A DNA stretch of 47,182 nt from an uncultured Bacteroidales bacterium (GCA_902787575.1 CADAGX010000021.1:1-47182), one strand, 5' to 3'; positions 1 through 9,149 are shown, numbered from the stretch's first letter. Notes: generated by a model from the letters alone, not told the origin. Numbers and translations are program-made.

Positions 1-400
1 GTCTTTGCTTGTCAAAGACCGCATGGCACGGGACACATCAAGCCCCCTCCTAACCTTGCCCACCTTCGGGCTACGCCCTCACCAATTGCTCTCGCAATTG
101 CCCGAGGGGAGGGAAGCCCTCACCCTGCTACTTGTTTCGCTTCAAGGGTAGGGTCTTTGCTTGTCAAAGACCGCATGGCACGGGACACATCACATCTTGC
201 CATTTTCGGAATTTGACAAGCAAATTCCCTACCCGTGATGTCTACTATTCGCGAAGCACCTGGCTCGCTGTAGGGTCTTTGCTTGTCAAAGACCGTCCCC
301 CTCATGTGTCATTCCGACGATAGGAGGAATCTCACGCGAAAGGCTTGCCGGTTTGAGATTCTTCCTCCGCTTCGCTCCCTCAGAATGACACACTACCGCC
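1..400. repeat. Intergenic repeat cluster downstream of luxS
   Basis: I see no gene here; the short reading frames translate repeats. It holds three full and one edge-truncated CTTGT-loop hairpin (about 1-20, 152-172, 208-228 and 274-294), a direct repeat of about 40 bases (1-40 and 151-190), a 'CCCTCCC...GGGAGGG' type repeat at 41-114, and one long palindromic element at 305-392. The palindrome ends 8 bases from the luxS stop codon and could act as its terminator, although no clear U-run follows. Confidence 0.8.
305..392. repeat. Long palindromic element (TGTGTCATTC family), full copy
   Basis: Imperfect inverted repeat. The short arm begins TGTGTCATTCCGACGATAGG. The long arm, on the other strand, reads TGTGTCATTCTGAGGGAGCG and continues to AATCTCA. 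A second full copy in the opposite orientation lies at 4799-4882, and a solo long arm at 4461-4498. The asymmetry between a short and a long arm is kept in both full copies, so this is a defined MITE- or REP-like element and not a chance hairpin. Confidence 0.75.
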
Positions 401-895
401 TTATGCGTCGGCAAAGTCTTTGCCGTCGGGGAGCGTTACGTGCAGCTTGGTGTATTGGCTGTGGAAGTGGTGCTGGAGGCGCTGGAGGTATCGGGCGCTC
501 TCCCACTTGCACATTGGCAGGTCGTGGAGCAGGTAGTTGCCGCAGGTCTCGGGTTGGGTGGCCGGCACCTCGGTCTGTGTCAGTATCCACTGCAGGCACT
601 GGATGGTGAGCCTGCGCATGTCCTCGACTGTGTAGGCACCGGTCATGATGATGTACATGCCCGTGAGGCAACCCATGGGACCGACATACACTACGTCGGC
701 CTTGGCCTCTGAGTTGCGAAACCACGTGGCCATCAGGTGCTCCAGGCTGTGGATGGCTGCGGGTGCCATGGCTGGCTCGCAGTTGGGTTCGGTAATGCGC
801 AGGTCGAAGGTGGTGAAACCTCGGTCCTGACGCGACACGTAGATGCCTGGCTTCAGGCGCGTGTGGTCGATGGTAAAACTTTGAATTGCTTCCAT
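401..895 (-). CDS. luxS: S-ribosylhomocysteine lyase LuxS
   Basis: LuxS cleaves S-ribosylhomocysteine to homocysteine and DPD, the precursor of autoinducer-2, in the activated methyl cycle. The 164-residue protein has the normal family length. The metal site is visible as H49 and H53 in HSLEH with C118 in ETCGN, and the catalytic cysteine is C76 in MGCLTGMY. The ATG at 895 is the natural start because the sequence begins with the usual LuxS N-terminal strand (IDHTRLKPGIYVSR). The gene stands alone: heptamer repeats lie upstream (898-960), and a long palindrome lies directly downstream. No Bacteroidota-type promoter box is obvious in the repeat-filled leader, so its promoter may lie within the repeats. 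Confidence 0.96.
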   Translation of the reverse strand: MEAIQSFTIDHTRLKPGIYVSRQDRGFTTFDLRITEPNCEPAMAPAAIHSLEHLMATWFRNSEAKADVVYVGPMGCLTGMYIIMTGAYTVEDMRRLTIQCLQWILTQTEVPATQPETCGNYLLHDLPMCKWESARYLQRLQHHFHSQYTKLHVTLPDGKDFADA

Positions 896-897
896 TT

Positions 898-1043
898 TTT
901 TAGGTTATAGGTGAGAGGTTATAGGTTATAGGTCCAGGCCTATGGCCTATGGACTATGAACTATGCACTAATCCCAAGGGCTCCCTCCCCTCGCGGGAGG
1001 GCTGGGGTGGGGGCTTGGACTATGAACTATGAACTATGAACTA
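898..1043. repeat. Heptamer-period repeats between luxS and GH115
   Basis: Runs with a 7-base period: GGTTATA units at 904-937 and ACTATGA/ACTATGG units at 944-968 and 1018-1035. Between them (978-1018) is a GC-rich inverted block of the CTCCCTCCCC...GGGAGGG family. The last unit reaches into the GH115 gene and provides its stop codon (1041-1043). Confidence 0.8.
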
Positions 1044-4000
1044 TGGACTAATCCAATAGTTTCCTCCCCTGATATAGATGCCGCGGAGCGGTGGGCGGTG
1101 GGTGACTTTGCGGCCGCTGAGGTCGTAGATGTCTGCGGCGGCGGGGGATGTGAGGGGGATGCGGCGCAGGGCTGTGGCGTCTGCGGCATCGATGCGCTGG
1201 ATGCGGAAGTGGTCTGCCTTGAAGCATCCGTGGTTGTTGCCTGTGACTCGCGAGCCGTCGCTCCTGTGGTTGCTGGTGCGGATGCCGAGCCGGAGGCTCT
1301 CGCCCTCTGCCACGGTGACGAGGACTTCCATGGGCTTGAGTATCATCCGTCCGTCGCCCGAGCCTACGTAGCCGGCAAAGGTGCGCTGCTCGTCTGCGGC
1401 GAAGACGCTGGAGGCGTAGTCGCTCTCCTTTCCGTAGTACTGAACGGCGTCGCCTGCAAAGAGGCGGCAGGTGCCCAGCTTGTCCTTGAGCACGCCCAGC
1501 AGGCAGCTGACCAGATAGGTGCCGCCCGGGAGCCGGCCGGCAGGGATGGTCTGCGAGAGCTCGTACGCGTCGGGCATGGGGGTGCTGGTGGCCCAATAGG
1601 CGTTGATGCCATAGACTTGTTTGGCGTCCTGATTGATGCCCCACGAGTTGCCTTTCATCGTGCCTGTGGCTGTCCACCCTCGGGGCACGCCGCGGCCTGT
1701 GCTGCCCTGCGGGGTGAGGGCACCGGATGCGTTATACTCGAAGTCGGCATTCGTGAGCAGCGTGGTGGTGAGGTCTTGGGCATCGCTGCCAAAGGGGATG
1801 GAGGCCAAGGCGCTGACCGTGGAGCCGGGGTCCATGAAGTAGACGCGGACGGGGACGGTCTGGTCCTTGGTGCTTACGTAATGGACGGCTGCCCGAAGGT
1901 AGCCCTGCACGACGGTCTCGTCCCAAGGCGTGGTCATGGCCGTGGTCTGGACGGAGAGGACTGTGGGGACGGCTCCGTCTACGGAGATGCCGACCCGAAG
2001 GTCGTAGGAGGGATTGAGCGGGAAGGTGGGCAGGCTGCGCACCTGAATGACATTGAGCCCTTTTTGCACGGGCACGGTATATTCGGCATAGGGGGCCTGC
2101 GAACAGGTGGCGTGGGCCGTCAGACGGAGGGGCCAAACGGTGGCGGTGCTGCCGGCAAGGCCTAAGCCCTCGAGGCTGACCACGCCGTCGCTGCTGCTGC
2201 GGAAGCGGCCTCCGGGCAGTATGGTGACGGCAGGCTGTACGATGGTGCTCTGGATGTCGGACACGTCGGATGCGGAGGCGACACTGGGCATGAGGTGCTG
2301 GCTCATGTTGTTGGGCTTGTAGCTCATCATGTAGTTCCACTTGCCGCCGGCAATGGAGGTGTTGTATTTGTCGGTCATGGAGACAATCTCGTCGAAAGCG
2401 GCTTGTGCGGCAGAGGAGTATGCGAGCGCCTTCTCGCCCTGCCCGGCCCACGCATAGACGAAGCTCTGGCGCCCGCGCAGGATTTTGATGTTCTGGTCGG
2501 CACAGGCGCACACGGGGTACTCGACAAGTTCGTAGTAGGCATCGCGCAGTGAGGCGGGGATGCGCGAACGGAGCGCCACGGCTCTGTCGTAAATCTGCTG
2601 GTACGCCTCGATGCGGGCGTCTATCTGGGCATTCGAGTGGTCGAAGTAGCAGAGGTGGACGTGCTCGGGCTTGGCGGCTATGCCAAGGCGATAGTAGACT
2701 TGCTTAATCTGGCTGATTTCGTCGGCAAAGGCCTCGCCAAAGGTGCGGGCTGCCCAGTGGCGGGTGTAGAGGTGGGCGCGGTCGGGCGGCCAACTGTCTA
2801 TGTCCCACGCCAAGTCCATGCAGAACTCCAGTTCCTCTTCGGCCGGCTTGATGTCGCCTACATTGATAATCCACTGGCTGCGGACGCCCTGGTGGTAGGC
2901 TTTGCTCAGCTCGTAGCTGCAAAGCGAGGGCGAGATGGTGCTAAGCCAGAGGTATCCGCTGGGGGTCCCCCAATAGGAAAGATGATAGTATATGGCATTG
3001 CCACCACTGCGGGCCTGCTCGGCGGGTGTCGGCATCTGGCGGATGTAGCCGTGATTGTCGTCTACCCACATCAGGGTGACGTCTTCCGGTATCTGCACGC
3101 CTGCATTGTAAATGGGGAGCACCTCTTTGTAGGGGATGAAGATTTGGGGCACGGTGGTGGGGTCGCCAATGCTGTCTGCAATGAGCTGGCGCTGATGGGC
3201 TATGATGTCGGTCAGGGCCGCCACCTTCTCTTCGAGCGTGTTGTATCCGTTCATCCCTGCATCGTGTACGGCTCGCATGCCAAGCGTGTATATGCCGTTC
3301 TTGTCCTTGCTCTCACTGATGCGGGCTCCCCAGTAACGCATGATCATGTCTTTGTTGGAGTGCCAAACCCAGTCTTCGTCGCGATGACCGCCAAAACGCT
3401 CCCACTCGTACTCGTTGTTGCAGAGCATCTGCTCGCAGTGGCTCGAACCCATGTAAATGTCGTACTTCATGACCAGAGGGATGTTGGTCTTCTCGTACCA
3501 GAAGGCGCGCGAACCCGGATGCATGGCAGGCCAAAGGGTGTTGGCCCGCAGACGAAGCAACAGCTCCATGATGGCAGCATAGGTCTTGGGACCGAAATTG
3601 CCAAGGTTGGTGTCGAGGTTCTTGGCTCCCCAAGGCCGCAAGCCCCAGTCCTCATCATTGACAAAGATGCCGCGGAACTTGACGGAGGGCGACCCGAATA
3701 CTTGACGGCCGGGCGTGACGTAAAGCTGGGTCTTGACGTCCGGGGCTACGTCTGCCCACCAAATCCACGGAGAAACGCCGCACATCCTGCTCAACTCGAA
3801 CATGCCATAAGCCGTGGCTCGGGGCTGAGAGCCGAAGATGGCGAGTGCACGCTCTACGCCTTCCATCGGGTTGTCCACCACCTGCAAGCCGTAGGCCTCC
3901 CACTTGCCAATGACATCGCTCACATCTATCTTGCCATCGGAAATGAGCTGGTCGATATGCTTCGAGCGGCCGATGGTGCCCACAATAATGGGTGCCTTCA

Positions 4001-4262
4001 GCGAGGCCGGCTCGGACTTGTATTTCATGAACGTCTTTTTCGTCACCGCCTTAAGGTCGGACATCAGGCAGTCTGCAACCGTCATCACGACCTCTGCGTC
4101 CTGGTCGTCATACAGGATGATGGCTTTGTCTGAAACTACGGCACCGGCAATCGTGAAGCAGCCCTCCACGGGACTTGTCACCACCCGCAAGGTGTCGGCC
4201 TGCACTGTTGCGACTACATGCTGCAAACAAAGGATTACCAGAAGGAGACATCTCGTTTTCAT
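1041..4262 (-). CDS. Secreted GH115 family glycosidase (xylan alpha-1,2-glucuronidase type)
   Basis: GH115 enzymes remove (4-O-methyl-)glucuronic acid side chains from xylan. The 1073-residue protein starts with a Sec signal peptide (MKTRCLLLVILCLQHVVATVQA). The family core follows, including the conserved FRGIFVNDEDWGLRPWG stretch near residue 200, the NTLWPAMHPG segment and MWVDDNHGYIRQMP near residue 400. After the catalytic part come beta-rich C-terminal domains. The last 30 residues (IYDLSGRKV...RGIYIRGG) look like a type IX secretion sorting tail, but the end (NYWISP) and the stop codon come from a heptamer repeat, so the tail may be altered. A TATTTTTG box lies 24 bases upstream. The exact substrate is inferred from the family. 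Confidence 0.88.
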   Translation of the reverse strand: MKTRCLLLVILCLQHVVATVQADTLRVVTSPVEGCFTIAGAVVSDKAIILYDDQDAEVVMTVADCLMSDLKAVTKKTFMKYKSEPASLKAPIIVGTIGRSKHIDQLISDGKIDVSDVIGKWEAYGLQVVDNPMEGVERALAIFGSQPRATAYGMFELSRMCGVSPWIWWADVAPDVKTQLYVTPGRQVFGSPSVKFRGIFVNDEDWGLRPWGAKNLDTNLGNFGPKTYAAIMELLLRLRANTLWPAMHPGSRAFWYEKTNIPLVMKYDIYMGSSHCEQMLCNNEYEWERFGGHRDEDWVWHSNKDMIMRYWGARISESKDKNGIYTLGMRAVHDAGMNGYNTLEEKVAALTDIIAHQRQLIADSIGDPTTVPQIFIPYKEVLPIYNAGVQIPEDVTLMWVDDNHGYIRQMPTPAEQARSGGNAIYYHLSYWGTPSGYLWLSTISPSLCSYELSKAYHQGVRSQWIINVGDIKPAEEELEFCMDLAWDIDSWPPDRAHLYTRHWAARTFGEAFADEISQIKQVYYRLGIAAKPEHVHLCYFDHSNAQIDARIEAYQQIYDRAVALRSRIPASLRDAYYELVEYPVCACADQNIKILRGRQSFVYAWAGQGEKALAYSSAAQAAFDEIVSMTDKYNTSIAGGKWNYMMSYKPNNMSQHLMPSVASASDVSDIQSTIVQPAVTILPGGRFRSSSDGVVSLEGLGLAGSTATVWPLRLTAHATCSQAPYAEYTVPVQKGLNVIQVRSLPTFPLNPSYDLRVGISVDGAVPTVLSVQTTAMTTPWDETVVQGYLRAAVHYVSTKDQTVPVRVYFMDPGSTVSALASIPFGSDAQDLTTTLLTNADFEYNASGALTPQGSTGRGVPRGWTATGTMKGNSWGINQDAKQVYGINAYWATSTPMPDAYELSQTIPAGRLPGGTYLVSCLLGVLKDKLGTCRLFAGDAVQYYGKESDYASSVFAADEQRTFAGYVGSGDGRMILKPMEVLVTVAEGESLRLGIRTSNHRSDGSRVTGNNHGCFKADHFRIQRIDAADATALRRIPLTSPAAADIYDLSGRKVTHRPPLRGIYIRGGNYWISP

Positions 4263-4285
4263 ACCAAAAAGGTTAATTATTGGCG

Positions 4286-4293
4286 CAAAAATA
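4286..4293 (-). promoter_or_regulatory. -7 promoter box of the GH115 gene
   Basis: TATTTTTG on the minus strand matches the Bacteroidota TAnnTTTG box and lies 24 bases before the ATG. No clear TTTG -33 element is seen at the usual distance. Confidence 0.55.
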
Positions 4294-4883
4294 TGAAAAT
4301 TTTATATAACCCCACTCATTCCCGGCAAAAAAAGTACATTATATAATAGTTTTAATACATAATGCACGACCTTGCGGCCCACTTTTAGCCCCCACCCGAG
4401 GGAAAAGTATGTAAATCGAATTTCGATTTACATCGCAATGGCACTAGGGACGCGCCTTTCGTGTCATTCTGACGGAGCGAAGCGGAGGAAGAATCTCACC
4501 ACCCAGCAACACGATTCGTGTTTTTATTGTGAACGTCAAGGGTAGGGAATTTGCTTGTCAAATTCCGAAAATAGCAAGGCGTGATGTGCCTCGTGTTGTT
4601 TGTTCGGGCGGCCTACGGCCTTGAAATTATATTTAAAATTAGGATTTAAAATTAAACGAAAGGCGGTTAAATAGAATTTTAAATATGAATTTTAAATTCA
4701 ATTTTGAGCGAAGCGACCATTTCAACCGCCATGCGGTCTTTGACAAGCAAAGACCCTACCCGTGACAGGCAAGAGATGCGACAAGGCACGCACCTCTCGT
4801 GTCATTCTGAGGGAGCGAAGCGGAGGAAGAATCTCAAACCGGCACGATTGAGTGAGATCCCTCCTGTCGTCGGGATGACACAA
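4294..4883. repeat. Gene-free spacer filled with palindromic repeats
   Basis: No gene is supported here. From left to right it contains an AT-rich stretch; a near-perfect palindrome at 4409-4433 (11-base arms ATGTAAATCGA/TCGATTTACAT around ATT); a solo long arm of the TGTGTCATTC element at 4461-4498; a CTTGT-loop hairpin at 4546-4566 with stem GGAATTTG; an AT-rich segment at 4662-4730 bounded by GGCGGTT and AACCGCC; a CTTGT-loop hairpin at 4735-4755 with stem GGTCTTTG in inverse orientation; and a full long palindrome at 4799-4882. The leuA promoter array starts next to this last element. Confidence 0.8.
4799..4882. repeat. Long palindromic element (TGTGTCATTC family), second full copy
   Basis: Opposite orientation to the copy at 305-392. 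The long arm (with GAGCGAAGCGGAGGAAG) is on the left and the short arm (GAGATCCCTCC...GATGACACA) on the right. Both copies share the inner bases around AACCGG next to the long arm. Confidence 0.75.
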
Positions 4884-5092
4884 TAAATTTTGCTTTTCGC
4901 TCTCAACTTATTCGTAACTTTGGCCTTTCGGCCCATGTTACTTCGTCTCGGCAGAAAAAGAAAAATCCGTTTTTCTTTTGTTCTTCACTCGTTTATTCGT
5001 AACTTTAACCTGTGGTTTTAGTTACTCTCGTTCGGAAAAGCTAAAATAAATTTTGCTTTTCGCTCGTTTATTCGTAACTTTGCAGCCGATTT
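4884..5092 (+). promoter_or_regulatory. Tandem promoter-cassette array upstream of leuA
   Basis: Three cassettes point towards leuA. Each has TTTG, a spacer, then TAACTTTG or a one-base variant: 4889-4892/4915-4922 (spacer 22), 4977-4980/5000-5007 (spacer 19, box TAACTTTA) and 5052-5055/5075-5082 (spacer 19). The third is the best match and sits 39 bases before the leuA ATG, so it is the likely working promoter. The first two are each followed at once by a small stem (GGCC-TTTC-GGCC; AACC-TGT-GGTT) and then a GTTAC-containing arm that mirrors the box. The last copy lacks these. No leucine-rich leader peptide or riboswitch was recognised. Confidence 0.7.
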
Positions 5093-5121
5093 CAGGAAGA
5101 ATCTATAACTAAAAGAAAGAT

Positions 5122-6621
5122 ATGAGTGACAGATTGTTTATTTTCGACACCACTTTGCGCGATGGCGAGCAGGTGCCGGGGTGCCAGTTGAACACGGTGG
5201 AGAAGATTCAGGTTGCCCGCCAGTTGGAGACGTTGGGCGTGGATGTCATAGAGGCGGGATTCCCCATCTCGAGTCCGGGCGACTTCAATTCGGTAATCGA
5301 AATCAGTAAGGCCGTAACGTGGCCCACCATTTGCGCACTGACTCGTGCCGTGGAAAAGGACATTGACGTGGCGGCCGAAGCGCTGAAATACGCCAAGCAC
5401 AAACGCATTCACACAGGCATCGGCACGAGCGAGAGTCACATCCGATATAAGTTCAACTCCACTCCGGAGGAAATCATCGAACGCGCCGTGGCCGCTGTGA
5501 AGTATGCCAAGAAATATGTGGAAGACGTGGAATTCTACGCAGAAGATGCAGGACGGACGGACAACGAGTATCTGGCTCGCGTCATTGAGGCTGTCTGCAA
5601 GGCGGGCGCCACGGTCTGCAACATCCCAGACACCACCGGTTTCCGAGTGCCGAACGAGTACCACGAGAAGATTAAGTACCTCTACGAGCATGTAGACGCC
5701 TTTGCCGCCGGCAAATGCATTCTTTCCACGCACTGCCACAACGACTTGGGCATGGCCACGGCAAACACGGTGGCCGGTGTGCTGGCGGGGGCTCGGCAGG
5801 TGGAGGTGACAATCAATGGCATCGGGGAGCGTGCCGGCAACACCAGTCTGGAGGAAGTGGCAATGATATTCAAGACGCATCCCGACTTGGGCATCACCAC
5901 GAACATCAACACCACAAAGATTTTCCCCACGAGCCGCATGGTGTCCAGTCTGATGAACATGCCCGTGCAGCCAAACAAGGCTATAGTGGGCCGCAACGCA
6001 TTTGCACACAGCAGCGGCATCCATCAAGACGGCGTGCTGAAGAACGCCAGCACCTACGAGATTATGGACCCGAAGGATGTGGGCATCGATGACAACTCGA
6101 TCGTACTGACAGCACGCAGCGGACGAGCTGCACTGAAACACCGACTCAGCGTGAACGGAGTGGAGCTGGATGGTGAGCGCCTCGACAAAGTGTACGAGGA
6201 GTTCCTGCGGTTGGCCGACAAGAAGAAGGAGGTGACGGATGATGACATCCTGGTGCTGGCCGGAGCCGACCGTGCCGCCACGCACAACGTGAAGCTGGAC
6301 TACCTGCAGGTGACCACTGGCAAGGGTGTGCGCAGCGTGGCAAGCATCGGCCTCATCATCGCAAACGAAAAGTTCGAGGCTGCGGCCTCGGGCAACGGTC
6401 CCGTGGATGCAGCCATCCGCGCCCTGAAGACCATCATCAAGCGCGAGATGACACTGAAGGAGTTTACTATTCAGGCCATTTCGAAGGGCTCGGATGACAT
6501 GGGCAAAGTGCACATGCAAGTGGAATACGACGGCCACGTCTATTACGGATTCGGTGCCAACACAGACATTGTCACCGCAAGCGTGGAGGCTTATATAGAC
6601 TGTATAAATAAGTTTAAGTGA
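5122..6621 (+). CDS. leuA: 2-isopropylmalate synthase LeuA
   Basis: LeuA condenses acetyl-CoA with 2-oxoisovalerate, the first step of leucine synthesis. The 499-residue protein has the DRE-TIM barrel motifs DTTLRDGEQ (residues 9-17), [11 protein letters not shown] with the metal-binding HxH, and GIGERAGN. The C-terminal LeuA regulatory domain, where leucine normally binds, is present from about residue 370. The ATG at 5122 follows a strong promoter and fits the family start. The stop codon overlaps the GTG of the next gene. This is the first gene of a coupled operon; the related barrel enzyme at its far end (9394-10929) makes citramalate instead. Confidence 0.96.
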   Translation: MSDRLFIFDTTLRDGEQVPGCQLNTVEKIQVARQLETLGVDVIEAGFPISSPGDFNSVIEISKAVTWPTICALTRAVEKDIDVAAEALKYAKHKRIHTGIGTSESHIRYKFNSTPEEIIERAVAAVKYAKKYVEDVEFYAEDAGRTDNEYLARVIEAVCKAGATVCNIPDTTGFRVPNEYHEKIKYLYEHVDAFAAGKCILSTHCHNDLGMATANTVAGVLAGARQVEVTINGIGERAGNTSLEEVAMIFKTHPDLGITTNINTTKIFPTSRMVSSLMNMPVQPNKAIVGRNAFAHSSGIHQDGVLKNASTYEIMDPKDVGIDDNSIVLTARSGRAALKHRLSVNGVELDGERLDKVYEEFLRLADKKKEVTDDDILVLAGADRAATHNVKLDYLQVTTGKGVRSVASIGLIIANEKFEAAASGNGPVDAAIRALKTIIKREMTLKEFTIQAISKGSDDMGKVHMQVEYDGHVYYGFGANTDIVTASVEAYIDCINKFK

Positions 6622-7097
6622 AAAAGGGGACCCTCTTCCCAAACCCTTCCCCCTCTAAGGGGACGGGCTTTCCGCTCCTTGAGGACTTACCAAGCTCTTC
6701 TTCACGCGAGGAGGTTGCTAAAAGAAACTTTGAGTGGGCCGACCCTTCCCTCTATGGCTTACTTAAGTCTTATGCTCGGGAAAATAGGAAGAACCAAACA
6801 GCGGAGGAAGAGTTTCTGTGGCGACAGTTGAAAGGCAATGTACTTGGTGTGAAGTTCAAAAGGCAACTTGTCATACAGGACTTTATAGCCGACTTTGCCT
6901 GCCCTGAGAGGATGCTTGTCATCGAGGTGGATGGTGGCTACCACTATTGTCCAGAGCAAATGGAAAGGGACGCATACAGGACAGAGAAACTTGAAAAACT
7001 TGGTTTTAAGGTTATTCGCTTTCGCAACGAGAGCATTATAATGGAAATAGAGAATGTATTAAAGAAAATTCAAGAGTGTTTAGATGAATACGCCTAA
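6618..7097 (+). CDS. DUF559 (Vsr/restriction-like fold) protein inserted in the leu operon
   Basis: A 159-residue protein starting at GTG 6618, overlapping the leuA stop by 4 bases. The first 45 or so residues ([19 protein letters not shown]...) are translated repeat. The DUF559 domain follows from about residue 50: [38 protein letters not shown] and [11 protein letters not shown], where the D and E/D residues fit a PD-(D/E)XK-like core, then [10 protein letters not shown]. Members are small endonuclease-like proteins related to Vsr; their cell role is not established. The gene lies inside a segment bounded by inverted repeats (6621-6636 and 7147-7162), which suggests a mobile unit between leuA and leuC. 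It overlaps leuC by 14 bases. Confidence 0.85.
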   Translation: MKKGTLFPNPSPSKGTGFPLLEDLPSSSSREEVAKRNFEWADPSLYGLLKSYARENRKNQTAEEEFLWRQLKGNVLGVKFKRQLVIQDFIADFACPERMLVIEVDGGYHYCPEQMERDAYRTEKLEKLGFKVIRFRNESIIMEIENVLKKIQECLDEYA

Positions 7098-7162
7098 CAA
7101 AGCAAAACAAATCCTCCCCATAGAGGGGGAGGTGCCCAAAGGGCGGAGAGGGTCTCTTTTTG
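6621..7162. mobile_element. Putative DUF559-carrying insertion with terminal inverted repeats
   Basis: The left end AAAAAGGGGACCCTCT (6621-6636) and the right end AGAGGGTCTCTTTTTG (7147-7162) are inverted copies of each other: the inner 8 bases GACCCTCT/AGAGGGTC match perfectly and the outer part partly. Inside, next to each end, are blocks of the dispersed CCCCTCTAAGGGG-type repeat. The only gene is the DUF559 protein. No target-site duplication is certain and no classical transposase is present. Confidence 0.5.
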
Positions 7163-8535
7163 ATAAAATCTGGGACCGCCATGTGGTGCAGAACGTGGAG
7201 GACGGGCCTACGCAGCTATACATAGACCGTTTGTACGCTCACGAAGTGACGAGTCCGCAGGCTTTCGACACGCTGCGCGACAAAGGCATTGGCGTGTTCC
7301 GGCCGGCACAGATTTTTGCAATGCCCGACCACAATACGCCCAGCGACCAGCAGGAAGTCATCCACGACCCGGTCGGTCGCAAGCAGGTGGAGACGCTCGA
7401 GAAGAATTGTGCCGAATTTGGCATCCGCCACTTTGCGATGGGCACACGCGACAATGGCATCATTCATGTGGTCGGCCCCGAGAAAGGACTTTCGTTGCCG
7501 GGCATGACCATCGTTTGTGGCGACTCGCACACCAGCACGCACGGTGCAGTGGGTGCACTGGCCATGGGCATCGGCACCAGTGAAGTGGCCGAGGTGCTGG
7601 CCTCGCAATGCATTCTGCAGAGCAAGCCCAAGAGTATGCGCATCAGCATTGAGGGCTCGCTGCAGCCGGGCGTTACGGCCAAAGACATTGCGCTCTACAT
7701 CATGGCTCAGATGACCACCAGCGGTGCTACGGGTTACGTGGTGGAATACGCTGGCAGCACCATCCGCAGCCTTTCGATGGAAGGCCGCCTCACGCTCTCC
7801 AATCTGAGCATAGAAATGGGCAGCCGCGCGGGCATCATTGCGCCCGATGAAGTGACCTTTGCCTACCTGAAAGGCCGCGAATATGCGCCCAAGGGCGAGG
7901 AATGGGACCGTGCAGTGGAGGAATGGAAGAAGCTGCGCAGCGACGAAGACGCCGTTTTCGACAAGGAGGTGACCTATCGAGCCGAGGACATCAAACCGCG
8001 CATCACTTACGGTACCAATCCGGGTGCCGGCATTGCCATAGACGAGTGCATTCCGCTGTTGCAAGACGTTGCTGAGGGAGACCGTGCAGGCTTCCTCTCG
8101 CAGCTCAACTACATGCAGTTCCAGCCCGGCCAACGGCTGGAGGGAACGCCCGTTGACTACTGCTTCCTCGGCGCCTGCACCAATGGTCGCATAGAGGACT
8201 TCCGTGCCTTTGCCAGCGTAGTGAAGGGGCGGCAGAAGGCAGCTGGCGTAACGGCTTGGCTGGTGCCAGGCTCGTGGGCCGTGCGGCAACAGATTATAGA
8301 CGAGGGGCTCGACAAGGTGCTCGAGGCTGCCGGCTTCGAGCTGCGCCTGCCCAGTTGCTCGGCCTGTCTGGCCATGAATCCCGACAAGGTGCCTGCCGGC
8401 AAGCTTGCCATTTCCACCTCGAACCGCAACTTTGTAGGCCGTCAAGGCCCCGGTGCGCGCACCGTCCTGGCCTCGCCGCTTACCGTAGCTGCCAGTGCCG
8501 TCACAGGCGTAATCACAGACCCACGAAAACTATGA
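7084..8535 (+). CDS. leuC: 3-isopropylmalate dehydratase large subunit LeuC, with element-derived N-terminus
   Basis: LeuC with LeuD isomerises 2- to 3-isopropylmalate and, in the citramalate route, citramalate to methylmalate. It carries the [4Fe-4S] cluster: CTNGR around residue 362 and CSAC around residue 423 supply the cysteines. [10 protein letters not shown] and the other aconitase-family blocks are intact. Family members begin close to LFDKIWD, but here the only in-frame ATG is 24 codons earlier (7084), inside the DUF559 gene. The extra residues ([20 protein letters not shown]...) are encoded by the insertion end. A GTG at 7132 is a shorter alternative. Translation is probably coupled to the upstream gene, and the stop overlaps the leuD start. 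Confidence 0.94.
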   Translation: MNTPNKAKQILPIEGEVPKGRRGSLFDKIWDRHVVQNVEDGPTQLYIDRLYAHEVTSPQAFDTLRDKGIGVFRPAQIFAMPDHNTPSDQQEVIHDPVGRKQVETLEKNCAEFGIRHFAMGTRDNGIIHVVGPEKGLSLPGMTIVCGDSHTSTHGAVGALAMGIGTSEVAEVLASQCILQSKPKSMRISIEGSLQPGVTAKDIALYIMAQMTTSGATGYVVEYAGSTIRSLSMEGRLTLSNLSIEMGSRAGIIAPDEVTFAYLKGREYAPKGEEWDRAVEEWKKLRSDEDAVFDKEVTYRAEDIKPRITYGTNPGAGIAIDECIPLLQDVAEGDRAGFLSQLNYMQFQPGQRLEGTPVDYCFLGACTNGRIEDFRAFASVVKGRQKAAGVTAWLVPGSWAVRQQIIDEGLDKVLEAAGFELRLPSCSACLAMNPDKVPAGKLAISTSNRNFVGRQGPGARTVLASPLTVAASAVTGVITDPRKL

Positions 8536-9149
8536 AACAGAAGATAGATATTGTGCAGTCCACCTGCATCCCGTTGCAGATAGACAATTGCAACACCGAC
8601 CTCATCATACCGGCTCGCTATCTGGCCAGCACCACACGCGACCCTCAGTTTTTCGGCGACGCCTTCATGCACGATTTGCGCTTCGATGCAGACGGCCGCC
8701 CCGTGGCCGACTTTGTGATGAATCAGCCTGCCTTCTCCGAAAAGCCTCGCAAGGGTGTCCACGAGATTATTGTGGCCGGGCAGAACTGGGGCTCGGGGTC
8801 CAGTCGCGAGCACGCAGCATGGGCCATTGCAGGCTATGGTGTGAAGGTAGTCATTGCCGGCAGCTTTGCCGACATCCACTTTGGCAACTTGCTCAACTGC
8901 TTTGTGTTGCCCGTCAGGGTGAGTGCCGACTTTCTGCAGGAACTCTTCGGCACCATCGCGGCCAACCCTCAGGCAGAGGTGCGAGTGGACGTGCCAGCGC
9001 AGACAGTGACCAACATTGCCACCGGACGCAGCGAGCACTTCGCCATCAACTCCTACAAGAAGTACTGCCTGATGAATGCATTCGATGACATCGATTTCCT
9101 GCTGGAGAACAAAGACAAAATCGAAGCGTGGGAACGACAGAACAAATAA
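8532..9149 (+). CDS. leuD: 3-isopropylmalate dehydratase small subunit LeuD
   Basis: The small subunit of isopropylmalate isomerase, 205 residues. It has [11 protein letters not shown] near the N-terminus and the swivel-domain signature [13 protein letters not shown] at about residue 82. The ATG at 8532 overlaps the leuC stop as ATGA, so I chose it over the longer open frame reaching back to 8256, which is only the continuation inside leuC. The frame closes at 9149, 22 bases after the GTG of the next gene. Its partner LeuC is directly upstream. Confidence 0.96.
   Translation: MKQKIDIVQSTCIPLQIDNCNTDLIIPARYLASTTRDPQFFGDAFMHDLRFDADGRPVADFVMNQPAFSEKPRKGVHEIIVAGQNWGSGSSREHAAWAIAGYGVKVVIAGSFADIHFGNLLNCFVLPVRVSADFLQELFGTIAANPQAEVRVDVPAQTVTNIATGRSEHFAINSYKKYCLMNAFDDIDFLLENKDKIEAWERQNK

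Noticed and set aside
120-323. Short proteins near the left edge
   Set aside because: They translate dispersed hairpin repeats on both strands.
2637-4133. 498-codon open frame on the plus strand
   Set aside because: It is antisense to the GH115 gene, has no family motifs, and arises from GC-rich codon structure. The same holds for 1029-2165.
4884-5121. Leucine attenuator, T-box or riboswitch before leuA
   Set aside because: No Leu-rich leader peptide, T-box sequence or terminator/antiterminator pair was recognised; the structure is explained by the promoter array.
5092-6642. 516-codon open frame on the minus strand
   Set aside because: It is antisense to leuA, which has clear motifs and a promoter. 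The antisense frame at 9385-10917 (cimA) was rejected for the same reason.
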